NCBI GenBank assembly: GCA_964424945.1
Contig: CAYRLB010000014.1
Span: forward strand, 1 to 52,949
DNA: 52,949 bases
DNA from: WHSP01 sp964424945
Lineage (GTDB): Bacteria > Gemmatimonadota > Gemmatimonadetes > Longimicrobiales > Longimicrobiaceae
Direction of reading: 5' to 3'
In this document: one piece after another, positions 1-8,706 of the stretch
Numbering within the stretch: position 1 is the stretch's first letter
Layout of the letters: the number at the start of each line of letters is the position of its first letter
Position numbers and translations under genes: made by a program
Notes under the pieces: model-generated
What the model saw: the letters and a program-made list of their open reading frames with translations, nothing else
Databases searched by the model: none
What the model was told of the DNA's origin: nothing

Positions 1-528
1 GTCCATCATCTGCTGCGCGTTCGGGTTGAGCTGCAGCATCTTCTGCTGAAGGTCGTTCTGAAAGACGTCGAGTTTCGCGGCAATTGCGGGCTGCTCGACG
101 ACCTCCTGCTGAAGCAGAATCAGGTGCTCCTGGATGCTGTTCGCTTCAACCAGAAGCTGCTGCAGGCGCTGGGCATTGTTCGTTTCCTGAGCTGCAACCG
201 CTTCCTCCTCGATCGCTTCCATCCTGTCCAGACGGGAGATCATCGTGGTATCGCGTGACTCCATCGCCAGGCGAATTTCCTCGCCGAGCGCCTCCTGACG
301 GGCGGCAAGGCTCTGATCCGCCAGCGCCTGCGCCTGGAGGGACTCGAGCTGCGAATGAAGCTGCTGCAGCTCGACGTACCATCCCTGCATCTCCTGCTCG
401 AGCGCCGACAGAGCCGAGTCCTGAGCGGCGGGGGCAGGCGCAGGCGATTCCTGCGCGACACCCAGCGCGGGAAGGGAGATGCCGAGGACAGTGGCGAGAA
501 TCGTCCCCTTCAGTTTGCTGGATACCAC
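1..528 (-). CDS. Secreted coiled-coil protein, C-terminus cut by window edge
   Basis: The reading frame runs open from a GTG at 526-528 to the window edge (176 codons, no stop), so the 3' end is missing. The GTG is supported by an AGGAG five bases upstream. Residues about 1-23 form a signal peptide (VSSKLKGTILATVLG, then LPALGVAQ, likely cleaved after GVA). A short Ala/Pro stretch follows, then a long Gln/Glu/Leu-rich helical region with heptad-like spacing, predicted as coiled coil. No enzyme motif is visible. It probably works in the periplasm or at the cell surface. It follows the two penicillin-binding proteins on the same strand, with a strong inverted repeat in between. I do not recognise a named family. 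Confidence 0.8.
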   Translation of the reverse strand, partial: MVSSKLKGTILATVLGISLPALGVAQESPAPAPAAQDSALSALEQEMQGWYVELQQLHSQLESLQAQALADQSLAARQEALGEEIRLAMESRDTTMISRLDRMEAIEEEAVAAQETNNAQRLQQLLVEANSIQEHLILLQQEVVEQPAIAAKLDVFQNDLQQKMLQLNPNAQQMMD

Positions 529-676
529 AGTGACTCCTGGATCTGTACGCGGGGGAGCCGGAGAAGCTCGTCATCGAGGTCCGACTCGTAAAGGAAGCAG
601 GTAAGCATACGACTGAAACCCGCCGGATGTTCCACTCCGACCCGACGTTACCGGCCGAAGCGGCGCCTGTGGAGCT

Positions 677-717
677 GCAGATGGGCGCCACGTGGACTCA
701 GCCCTCCGCCCATCTGC
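677..717 (-). terminator. 11-bp perfect inverted repeat after the PBP gene
   Basis: GCAGATGGGCG (677-687) pairs perfectly with CGCCCATCTGC (707-717) around a 19-base loop, just past the stop of the penicillin-binding protein gene on the minus strand. No T-run follows, so it may be a weak or factor-assisted terminator, a 3'-end stabiliser, or a protein-binding site upstream of the coiled-coil gene. The rest of 529-735 shows nothing I can assign. Confidence 0.4.
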
Positions 718-735
718 TCCCCTACGCTAAGGAGG

Positions 736-3345
736 TCAGGGCGGCCCTGGATCGATACCCTCCTGCTCACCGAAACCGCTGCTCCCTTCCGGGACCGGCG
801 GAGATGGGTTCTGCCCTTCATCTGCAGGCGGCGGAGGCGGAGGCGATTCTCCTTCGTCTTCGGGCGGGCCGGGCGAAGGCGGCGACTGGCCCCCGCCGTT
901 CAGCCCGCGCGGAGTCGGCAGGGGTGTACCCGGTGGCGGCGGCGCGGGGCGAGCAGGTTCATCTGCCGGAGCGGGCTCAGGCGTCACCCCCGGTTCGATC
1001 GGGGAAACGGGTTGAGGTGCCCCCGTCTGCGGAGGAACGCCCGGCTGAATTCCGCCACCAGGGGGCGGAGGCACAATGTCAGCTACCGGGGGAACGGCGC
1101 CGCCCGGCACGGGGACAGTCTGGCCATTCGCACCGGGGTTCGCTGCCGAATCGGAGATCCCCGCCCGTTGACGGATGCGCCTGCGAAGCGCTTCGAGCTC
1201 CGGCCAGTCGATGCCGCCGGGCGCAACTCCCGGTTCGGTCAGCGGATCGTATTCGTACTCGTAATCACCCCACTCCTCGTCGATCCACCCGGTGTCACCC
1301 TGAGGATAGAGGGATTCGTAGGTGTATTGCGGGCAGTACTGCCGGGGCGGTGCCGATCGCACAAAATATTCGGTCATGACCGGACCCTGAGCCGGGCAGT
1401 TTTCGTCGATTGCCGCGCCCGTCAGCCGGTCGACTTCGGCGGTGGTGACGCCCGGTGGCGCCGTCCAGCCTTCCGGCATCGGGCGATCCTGATAGATGCG
1501 GCGCATCATCCGACCCCAGACGGGTGCCGCCAGCGTTCCCCCCGATGCACCGCGCACAATCGTCGATGGCTGGTCCAGCCCCATCCAGACGCTGGCGACG
1601 AGCTCGGGTGTGTACCCGACAAACCAGACGTCGGATGCGTCATTGGTGGTCCCGGTCTTCCCGGCGGCCGGGCCGCTGAAGCCGACCGCTCGAATGGCGG
1701 ACCCGGTTCCCCGGTCGACGGCGTCGCGAAGCATCGATGTAAGGACGTATGCGATGCCCGGGTCGATTGCCTGAGTGCGATGCGGCGTCGCTTCCCACAA
1801 CACCCGGCCCTCGCGGTCGACGACCTGCCGGATCAGGTGAGGTTCGATGCGGCTGCCCCCATTCGCAAACGCTGCGTAGGCGGCGGTGAGCTCGATCGGA
1901 CGGACATCCGCCGCCCCCAGAGCGGTGGCTGGCACGTCCGGAATGTCGCTCGTTATCCCGAGGCCATGCGCGAGGTTGATCGCCGGCCGAAGGCCGACCT
2001 CCTGTGCCAGCATCACCGTTGCCGCGTTCTTGGACCGCGTCAGCGCCTCGCGCATGGTGATCGTTCCATCATACTGACCGTTGTAGTTCCGCGGCTCCCA
2101 GACCTGGCTGCCGGTCAGGACGATGCGGACGGGCGCGTCCTCGAGCTGATGCGCGGGGGTGCGATAGCGCTCAAGCCCTGTCGCAAAGATGAACGGCTTG
2201 AATGCCGACCCCGCCTGGCGGAGCGCCTGGGTCGCGCGGTCGAACTTCGAATCCCCGAAATCGCGCCCGCCGACGAGGGCCCGTACCTCACCGGTCCGGA
2301 CATCTATGACGACTGACGCCCCCTGGAGATAATCCGTCCCCTCTTCAGCGTCCGAATTCGCGTAGGTCGCATGACGATACGTTCCGAAGCCGCCCGCCTC
2401 GATGGCGTCCATCTGCCGGTAGAGCTCCTCCTCCACAACCTGCTGGATCGCCGGATCGAACGTCGTGTGGATCTTCAGGCCGGCCGTATAGAAGCGGGTG
2501 CCGACCTGTTCCTCCAGCTCCATCCGGACGCGTTCGACGAAGTAGGAGCCTTCAGGCCCCTCGGCGGGCGCGGCCTCCACAACGACGATGGGCTCACCCT
2601 TCGACGAAGTGGCGGTCGCGGCATCGATGTAGCCGGCTTCGGCCATCTGATCGAGCACCAGATTGCGCCTGTTCGTAGCGCGCTCCAGATCATTGATCGG
2701 ATTCCCCTGCGACGGCGACTGCGGGATCCCGGCAATCGTGGCCGCCTCCATGATCGTCAGCTCGGCGGCAGGCTTCGCAAAGTAGGTCTGCGCCGCCGCT
2801 TCCACCCCGTACGCGCCATTCCCGAGATAGATGTGGTTGATGTAGAGCTCGAGGATCTTGTCCTTCGGAAAGGTGCGCTCGATCTGCCGGGCTACCCGCG
2901 CCTCCAGCATCTTCCGCTGGACATTCCGCTGCGTGTAGGGCAGCCATTCGGGGAAGAGATTGCGGGCGAGCTGCTGCGTGATGGTGCTTCCGCCCTCGCT
3001 CACCCGACCGGCTCTGAGGTTGGAAACGAGCGCCCCTATCGTACGGAAGAAGTCGACCCCGCCATGGTCATAGAAGCGGCGGTCCTCGATCGCTATGAAG
3101 GCTTGCGGAACGTGCGCCGGAAGTGAGTCTAGGGTGACGATCTGGCGGTTGACCGTCGCGAGTCGCGCGAACGGGGCTCCGTTGATGTCGAGCAGCTCGG
3201 AGCCCTCCGCCTGGTACTCCGCGAGGTCGTCAAGCGGGGCGCATCCCCCCAGAGCGCATGGACCCCACCATATCCAAAGAAAAACGGCGACGCCTATACC
3301 GAGTATAGCGCCGCCGCCAATTGCGAGAGTCCTCTTCAGCTTCAC
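736..3345 (-). CDS. Class A penicillin-binding protein (PBP1A type) with Pro-rich tail
   Basis: Bifunctional murein synthase of 869 residues: a glycosyltransferase polymerises lipid II and a transpeptidase cross-links the strands, on the periplasmic face of the inner membrane. One membrane anchor lies at about residues 7-29. The GT51 domain carries EDRRFYDHGGVD (87-98, catalytic Glu87) and RKMLEARVARQIE near 144-156. The transpeptidase has its three motifs: SAFK (Ser380 nucleophile), SKN (438-440) and KTGT (563-566). From about residue 700 the chain is acidic, then very rich in Pro, Gly and Glu, a likely disordered extension beyond the usual family end. The gene begins 26 bases after a paralogue, so the two are probably co-transcribed. 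Confidence 0.96.
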   Translation of the reverse strand: MKLKRTLAIGGGAILGIGVAVFLWIWWGPCALGGCAPLDDLAEYQAEGSELLDINGAPFARLATVNRQIVTLDSLPAHVPQAFIAIEDRRFYDHGGVDFFRTIGALVSNLRAGRVSEGGSTITQQLARNLFPEWLPYTQRNVQRKMLEARVARQIERTFPKDKILELYINHIYLGNGAYGVEAAAQTYFAKPAAELTIMEAATIAGIPQSPSQGNPINDLERATNRRNLVLDQMAEAGYIDAATATSSKGEPIVVVEAAPAEGPEGSYFVERVRMELEEQVGTRFYTAGLKIHTTFDPAIQQVVEEELYRQMDAIEAGGFGTYRHATYANSDAEEGTDYLQGASVVIDVRTGEVRALVGGRDFGDSKFDRATQALRQAGSAFKPFIFATGLERYRTPAHQLEDAPVRIVLTGSQVWEPRNYNGQYDGTITMREALTRSKNAATVMLAQEVGLRPAINLAHGLGITSDIPDVPATALGAADVRPIELTAAYAAFANGGSRIEPHLIRQVVDREGRVLWEATPHRTQAIDPGIAYVLTSMLRDAVDRGTGSAIRAVGFSGPAAGKTGTTNDASDVWFVGYTPELVASVWMGLDQPSTIVRGASGGTLAAPVWGRMMRRIYQDRPMPEGWTAPPGVTTAEVDRLTGAAIDENCPAQGPVMTEYFVRSAPPRQYCPQYTYESLYPQGDTGWIDEEWGDYEYEYDPLTEPGVAPGGIDWPELEALRRRIRQRAGISDSAANPGANGQTVPVPGGAVPPVADIVPPPPGGGIQPGVPPQTGAPQPVSPIEPGVTPEPAPADEPARPAPPPPGTPLPTPRGLNGGGQSPPSPGPPEDEGESPPPPPPADEGQNPSPPVPEGSSGFGEQEGIDPGPP

Positions 3346-3371
3346 GTCTTTTCAGCCCTTCCGGGGTTGCG

Positions 3372-5618
3372 TCAGTTCGCCCGCCCTCCTGAAGGACTCA
3401 CGTTGTCGAGGTAATCCTCGGGTCGTGGGATCCTGGGCTGGCCCGGAAAAACCGGGCGCCCGGGGAGATGCGGTTGCGGATCGCGCAATTGTGGAGGTTC
3501 GCAGCCGGGCTCCGGGGCCGCCCCGCCGACGAAGTAGTCGACGACCGATCCCACCCGATATGGGCAATCCTCCGTAACCGCGAGTCCGCTGAACCGGCTG
3601 ATTCGTCTGACCGCCACATCCTGAGGCTGCTCCCACGCCGGGGGTGGCGGTCGATCCTCATGGTATTTTCGCACAACCCGTGCCCAGATCGGCACAGCAT
3701 AGCCACCCCCCGTCGCTCCGCCGGTAATCGTCTGGGGCTGATCGAACCCGATCCACACCCCCGCAACGATCTCCGGCGTGTAACCCACGAACCAGACGTC
3801 GGTTGCGTCATTCGTGGTGCCCGTCTTTCCGGCCGCCGGGATCTCATATGAAAGATTCCCCACCGCCGGATTGCGGACGCCATACCCGGTCCCGCCATCG
3901 ATGACCTCACGAAGCATATCCGTGAGGATCCAGGCGACGGACGGCTTGAAGGCGACGCGCGGCGGATCGGGCGGCTCCCAGAGCAGCCGGCCCTCCGCAT
4001 CCTCGATGCGCCGGATGTACCGGGGCTGCACACGCGTCCCGCCATTGGCGAAGGGCGCGTACCCGGCGATGAGCTCGATCGGATAAACCGCGGCGGCGCC
4101 AATAAAGATCGACGGGTAGTCCGGGATCGGTGTGTGGATCCCCGCCCTTCTCGCCACATCCTGAACGGCATCCACCCCGACTTCCTGCCCGAGACGGATT
4201 GCCACCATGTTCTTCGACTGCTTGAGCGCCTGACGGAGAGTCATATCCCCCTCATACTCCGCGGTGTAATTCCGCGGCGACCAGGTCTGCCCATCCGGCA
4301 ACTCGACGAAGAGCGGCGCGTCGGGAAGGGTGTAGAGGGGTGACCGCCCCTGCTCGAGCGCGGCTGCGAAGACGAAAGGCTTGAAGGCCGAGCCGGGCTG
4401 ACGAAGCGCCTGCGTGGCCCGGTTGAACTGGGACTGCTGGAAGTTGCGTCCCCCCACCATCGCCATGATGTCCCCTGTGTGCGGGTCCATCGCGACGAAC
4501 GTCCCCTGCAGATAGGGCGTGCTCGTGACCTCCGGATCTCCCTCCTCGGCCTCGAGCCGCTCCTGGAACTGCTGATAGGTGACGTGGCGGAAGTAGCCGT
4601 AGGTGCCATTCTCGATTCGCTCCAGCTGCTCCGCCAGCGCGTTCTCGGCCTCCTTCTGAAGCTCCGGATCGATCGAGGTATAGATCTTCAACCCGCCCGT
4701 GTAGAGCAGCTCGCCGAAGGTCTCCTCGAGGTCCCGACGGATCTGCTCCACGAAGTAGGGCGCCTGAACGATGCCGGCGGGAGGAGCCAGATTCAGCGGC
4801 GTGCCCTTCGCTTCCTCAGCCTCCGCCCGACCGATCACCTCGGCGCTCGCCATCGCGTCCAGCACGACATTCCGGCGGCCGAGCGCGGAGTTTGGATTGC
4901 GCCGGGGGTTATACGCGGAGGGTGCCTGCGGAAGCCCGGCCAGGGTCGCGGCCTCGACGGTTGTCAGCTCGGCCGCGGGCTTGTTGAAATAGGTCCGTGA
5001 CGCCGCTTCGATACCATACGCGCCCGACCCGAGGAAGATGTGGTTGAGATAAAGCTCAAGAATCCGCTGCTTCGAGAGCTGCCGCTCCATTGCCAGCGCG
5101 AGACGTGCTTCGGCGATCTTCCGGCGGAAGGTCTTCTCCCCGCGCGGCAGCTGCTCCGGAAAGAGGTTCCGGGCGAGCTGCATCGAGATCGTGCTCGCGC
5201 CCGAAGCGGCGAAGCCATCCAGCAGGTTGTCGCGGACGGCGCCGAGGATGCGCTGGACATCAACGCCCTCATGCTCGAAGAAGCGTCGATCCTCGATCGC
5301 GACAAAAGCGAGCGGGACGTGCTGGGGAAGATCGGTAAGGGAGATGAGCTGGCGTCGCTCCCGATAGAAGAGACCGAGCAGACCACCCTCGGCATCCAGA
5401 ATCTCGGACGCCTGCTGAGGTGCGAAATTCTCGATCTGCTCGGCCGTCGGGCAGCCACCCGCGCACGCCTGCGTCCATGCGCCGACAGCCGCCCCGGCAG
5501 TGCCGAAGAAGAGCCCGATCGCCACAAGGATCGCCAGCGTCACGGCGCGACCGCGATCATGACGCGCTCCCTTCACCCACTCCAGGCCCCGCCGTACACC
5601 ATCCCCGAATCGGCTCAT
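3372..5618 (-). CDS. Class A penicillin-binding protein (PBP1A type), second paralogue
   Basis: A 748-residue bifunctional transglycosylase/transpeptidase of the same family as its downstream neighbour. A cytoplasmic N-terminus of about 25 residues leads into one membrane helix (about 26-48). The GT51 motif EDRRFFEHEGVD spans 109-120. Transpeptidase motifs are SAFK (410-413), SKN (468-470) and a KTGTT further on. The C-terminus is short, basic and Pro-rich, without the long tail of the paralogue. Both proteins carry Cys residues just after the membrane helix (CAGGC here, CALGGC in the other), so a shared local disulfide or loop is possible. Upstream is a 139-base gap after the acyl-CoA ligase gene that may hold the promoter. 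Confidence 0.96.
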   Translation of the reverse strand: MSRFGDGVRRGLEWVKGARHDRGRAVTLAILVAIGLFFGTAGAAVGAWTQACAGGCPTAEQIENFAPQQASEILDAEGGLLGLFYRERRQLISLTDLPQHVPLAFVAIEDRRFFEHEGVDVQRILGAVRDNLLDGFAASGASTISMQLARNLFPEQLPRGEKTFRRKIAEARLALAMERQLSKQRILELYLNHIFLGSGAYGIEAASRTYFNKPAAELTTVEAATLAGLPQAPSAYNPRRNPNSALGRRNVVLDAMASAEVIGRAEAEEAKGTPLNLAPPAGIVQAPYFVEQIRRDLEETFGELLYTGGLKIYTSIDPELQKEAENALAEQLERIENGTYGYFRHVTYQQFQERLEAEEGDPEVTSTPYLQGTFVAMDPHTGDIMAMVGGRNFQQSQFNRATQALRQPGSAFKPFVFAAALEQGRSPLYTLPDAPLFVELPDGQTWSPRNYTAEYEGDMTLRQALKQSKNMVAIRLGQEVGVDAVQDVARRAGIHTPIPDYPSIFIGAAAVYPIELIAGYAPFANGGTRVQPRYIRRIEDAEGRLLWEPPDPPRVAFKPSVAWILTDMLREVIDGGTGYGVRNPAVGNLSYEIPAAGKTGTTNDATDVWFVGYTPEIVAGVWIGFDQPQTITGGATGGGYAVPIWARVVRKYHEDRPPPPAWEQPQDVAVRRISRFSGLAVTEDCPYRVGSVVDYFVGGAAPEPGCEPPQLRDPQPHLPGRPVFPGQPRIPRPEDYLDNVSPSGGRAN

Positions 5619-5757
5619 TGTCCTGCTCGCTTGCTCACGTACTCCCCCTTCCGGGCGTCACGCCCGCATCGCGGTATCTTCCGCGAAGATGGTAAACGGC
5701 CGACGAGCTCCGCGTTCCGCTCTCCCTGAACCCGGGGAACTTCCTGAATCCCTGACT

Positions 5758-7578
5758 CTATTCCGGACCGTAGATCGATTCGATCACATCTTTATGGTTC
5801 CGCTCCACCACCCGTCTCTTCACCTTCAGGGTCGGCGTCAGCTCGCCCGACTCCACGGTGAACTCCTCCCTCAGTAGCGCCACCTTTTTCGGGACCTCAT
5901 AGCGGGCAAAGGAATCGAGACGGCCGAGTACATCCTTCTCGATCAGCTCCCGTACGCGCGGATCCTCTGAAAGAGCCTCCGTTGATGTGTCGGTGATGCC
6001 CTGCCCCTTCGCCCACACCCGCACATTGTCGTAGTCCGGAACCACGATCAGCGCCGGGAAGGGTCGTCGATCCCCGATCATCACAACCTGAGCGACGTAG
6101 GGCGACATCGCAGCGGCGTTCTCGATACGCGCGGGCGCCACATTCTTCCCGCCCGCCGTTACGATGATGTCCTTGATACGATCCGTTATCGTAAGAAAAC
6201 CCTGCCCGTCGATCTCGCCGACGTCGCCCGTGTGGAGCCAGCCGTCCTCGTCGATCACCGCGGCGGTCTCCTCGGGGTTGTTGAAGTAGCCCTTCATGAT
6301 CTGCGGCCCGCGCGCGAGGATCTCGCCCTCCTCGCCGATTCTCAGCTCGGTGCCCGGAATCGCCTTACCCACGGTTCCCAGCTTGACCGCCCCCGGCTGG
6401 TTGGCGGCCAGCACGGGTGAGCTTTCCGTCAGCCCATACCCCTCATAGACCGGGAGACCTGCCGCCCAGAAGAAGCGTGCGATATCGGGAGACAGTGGGG
6501 CGCTCCCGGAGACGAAGCCCTGGATCCGGCCGCCCGTTCGCTCCCGCAGCTTCGAGAAGACCAGCCGATCGGCGAGTTTCTCGCGGAATCCCGTTGGGCG
6601 CGGACGCCGTCCGGAAATCCGATCATCGACCGCCGCTTCACCGACCTTCTTCGCCCACAGGACGATCTTCTTCCTGATGCCGGTGACGCCGAGCACCCTC
6701 CCGTAGATCTTCTCGAAAACACGAGGTGCCGCGGCGATGACGTGCGGCCGCACTTCGATCATGCTTTCTGCGACCTTCTCCATCGCATCGACGTAGGCGA
6801 TCGTCACGCCCGCATACCAGAAGTAGTAGTCGACCATCCGCTCGAAGGTATGCGAGAGCGGCAGGAAGGAGAGCGCGACGAGGCCCGGCCGGAGATGGAA
6901 AACGCGATGGCTGTCCGTGGCCGCGACATTCGAGGCGATGTTGAAGTGGGTCAACATCACCCCTTTGGGATCACCCGTGGTGCCGGATGTATAGATGATC
7001 GTCGCAACATCCTCCGGTTCCACCTCCGCTGCAACCGCTTCCAGACCCGGGAAGGTTTGGTTCTCGATCAGAGTACGCCCCCGGTCGATCAGCTCCACGT
7101 ACCCCTTCACACTCTCCGTCGAGCGGACGGGTTCCATCGAGAAAACATACTCGAGGTGCGGGACTTCGCTCCGTATGGAGGCGACCTTCTCGAGCTGTTC
7201 ACGGGTCGATACGAAGATCGCCCGCGCGCGACTGTCATTCAGGATGTAGGCGGCCTGCTTCGGCGGGAGATTGGCGTAAACGGGAACGACCGCTGCGCCG
7301 GAAAAGAGTGAAGCGTAATCAGCAATTGCCCATTCGGGTCGGTTTTCCGAAAGGATCGCGACTCGGTCACCCTTCCCAAGGCCCAGATCGCGGAGCGCTG
7401 CCGCCAGACGCTCCACGCTCTCCCGGACCTCGCGATGCGTCAGCTTCCGCCACTCCCCCCAATGCCGGTGCATCATGGCTTCGGCATGGTCGTGCCCGAG
7501 GCCATGAAGGAAAAGACGCGTCAGGGTATCGGTCGCAATCTCCGGAAGCGGAGACATTTCTCGGGCGGTCGACGGCAT
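5758..7578 (-). CDS. Long-chain fatty acid-CoA ligase (AMP-forming)
   Basis: Acyl-CoA synthetase of the large FAA1/FadD15-like group (606 residues). It activates fatty acids through an acyl-adenylate and transfers them to CoA. The AMP-binding P-loop is IIYTSGTTGDPKG (about 195-207). Later come YEGYGLTESSP (substrate/adenine region), GWLHTGDVGEIDGQGFLTI and DRIKDIIVTAGGKNVAP, the hinge and C-terminal lid. A GTG two codons upstream also opens the frame, but the ATG at 7578 sits seven bases after GGGAG and is the better start. It follows the bacilliredoxin gene on the same strand, separated by a strong hairpin, so it may have its own transcript. The exact acyl chain length cannot be read from the sequence. 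Confidence 0.93.
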   Translation of the reverse strand: MPSTAREMSPLPEIATDTLTRLFLHGLGHDHAEAMMHRHWGEWRKLTHREVRESVERLAAALRDLGLGKGDRVAILSENRPEWAIADYASLFSGAAVVPVYANLPPKQAAYILNDSRARAIFVSTREQLEKVASIRSEVPHLEYVFSMEPVRSTESVKGYVELIDRGRTLIENQTFPGLEAVAAEVEPEDVATIIYTSGTTGDPKGVMLTHFNIASNVAATDSHRVFHLRPGLVALSFLPLSHTFERMVDYYFWYAGVTIAYVDAMEKVAESMIEVRPHVIAAAPRVFEKIYGRVLGVTGIRKKIVLWAKKVGEAAVDDRISGRRPRPTGFREKLADRLVFSKLRERTGGRIQGFVSGSAPLSPDIARFFWAAGLPVYEGYGLTESSPVLAANQPGAVKLGTVGKAIPGTELRIGEEGEILARGPQIMKGYFNNPEETAAVIDEDGWLHTGDVGEIDGQGFLTITDRIKDIIVTAGGKNVAPARIENAAAMSPYVAQVVMIGDRRPFPALIVVPDYDNVRVWAKGQGITDTSTEALSEDPRVRELIEKDVLGRLDSFARYEVPKKVALLREEFTVESGELTPTLKVKRRVVERNHKDVIESIYGPE

Positions 7579-7614
7579 TCTCACGCTCCCGGAGTAGGAG
7601 GAGTCTGATCGTTC

Positions 7615-7639
7615 GAGGCGCCGGACCCGCCGGCGCCTC
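7615..7639 (-). terminator. GC-rich hairpin after the bacilliredoxin gene
   Basis: GAGGCGCCGG (7615-7624) and CCGGCGCCTC (7630-7639) form a perfect 10-bp stem with a five-base loop, starting three bases beyond the stop codon of the bacilliredoxin gene on the minus strand. It has no U-tract, but its strength and position suit transcription termination or an RNA 3' barrier before the acyl-CoA ligase gene. Confidence 0.55.
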
Positions 7640-7641
7640 CG

Positions 7642-8067
7642 TCACACACGACTCGCGCCGAACCGATCGAAAGCTTCCATGAGATCGTCGGCGATCTGAT
7701 CGGCATCACGGCCCTCGATCTGGTGCCGCTCCAGCATGAACACCAGTTCGCCATCCTTCAGCAGCCCGATGGCAGGGGACGATGGCGGATATCCATGGAA
7801 ATAGTCGCGGGCCCGGGTGGTAGCCTCCAGATCCTGGCCAGCGAAGACGGTCGTCGCGCGGTCGGGGCGGGCGTCGTGCTCGAGGGCCATGGCCACCGCC
7901 GGACGGGCGTTCCGTGCGGCACATCCGCAGACGGAGTTCACGACGACAAGGGTCGTGCCCGGCTCTGCAAAGGTCTTGTCGACTTCCTCAGCCGTACGAA
8001 GCTCCTGGACGCCGACACGGGTAAGCTCCTCGCGCATCGGACGGAGAAGAATCTCAGGATATGGCAT
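7642..8067 (-). CDS. BrxA/BrxB-family bacilliredoxin (YphP/YqiW)
   Basis: Thioredoxin-fold protein of 141 residues matching the bacilliredoxin family throughout. The redox motif is NSVCGCAA, a CGC signature (the family has CxC), followed by ARPAVAMAL. PSSPAIGLL and FMLERHQIEGR are also family landmarks. In Firmicutes these proteins remove bacillithiol from oxidised proteins; in bacteria that may lack bacillithiol the partner is unknown. The ATG has GGGGA seven bases upstream. The gene lies 69 bases after the cobalamin adenosyltransferase gene on the same strand and ends at a strong hairpin. Confidence 0.93.
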   Translation of the reverse strand: MPYPEILLRPMREELTRVGVQELRTAEEVDKTFAEPGTTLVVVNSVCGCAARNARPAVAMALEHDARPDRATTVFAGQDLEATTRARDYFHGYPPSSPAIGLLKDGELVFMLERHQIEGRDADQIADDLMEAFDRFGASRV

Positions 8068-8136
8068 GGTCGTTCCCCGAATTTATGGTTGCGAAAGAAT
8101 CATTCTCGAGCTACGTGCGCCGCGGGACTGCGCCTG

Positions 8137-8706
8137 TCACTCTCTGCCCCGCCAGGCGACGTCCTCCCGGCCGGCCGAGAGGTTTGCCAGGCGCGCCATC
8201 GTAAACAGAAGATCCGACAGGCGGTTCAGGTAAACAATGATCGTGCCGTCGACCGGTGCACTTTCGGCGAGCGTCAGAACTCGTCGCTCGGCCCTGCGAC
8301 AGACGGCACGCGCCACGTGGAGGCGGGCGGCCGCATCCGTCCCTCCGGGGAGGATGAATGAGCGAAGTGGTTCCAACCGCTCGTCCGCCTCGTCGATCCA
8401 CTCTTCCATCCGTGCAACCTGCTCAGAGGGAAGCGGAGGAAGATGCTTCGCGGCTGCGTTACCCCCTGTCACCTCAGGAGTTGCGAGGTGCGCGCCGAGC
8501 GCCATGAGATCTGCCTGCACGTTGCGAAGCCGCTCGATCTCAGCGCCGGTTCCAGCCGCTTCGAGGGCTGCGGCAGCCAGCCCGATGGTCGCGTTGAGCT
8601 CATCCACAGCACCGTAAGCTTCGACGCGAACATCGTCCTTACGTACTCGGCCGCCGCCGAAGAGTGCCGTTTCACCCGAATCGCCGCTCCGGGTATATAT
8701 CTTCAT
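8137..8706 (-). CDS. pduO: PduO-type cob(I)alamin adenosyltransferase
   Basis: ATP:cob(I)alamin adenosyltransferase of 189 residues, making adenosylcobalamin from ATP and reduced corrinoid in the cytoplasm. The family signature KIYTRSGDSGETALFGGG opens the protein and binds ATP. GGTDAAARLHVARAVCRRAER and VYLNRLSDLLFTMARLAN are the later conserved helices, including the RxxxRRAER-like element. The ATG at 8704-8706 overlaps the stop of the upstream gene as ATGA, which argues for translational coupling and against the longer in-frame extension. No cobalamin riboswitch is recognisable upstream of the trio it belongs to. Confidence 0.95.
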   Translation of the reverse strand: MKIYTRSGDSGETALFGGGRVRKDDVRVEAYGAVDELNATIGLAAAALEAAGTGAEIERLRNVQADLMALGAHLATPEVTGGNAAAKHLPPLPSEQVARMEEWIDEADERLEPLRSFILPGGTDAAARLHVARAVCRRAERRVLTLAESAPVDGTIIVYLNRLSDLLFTMARLANLSAGREDVAWRGRE

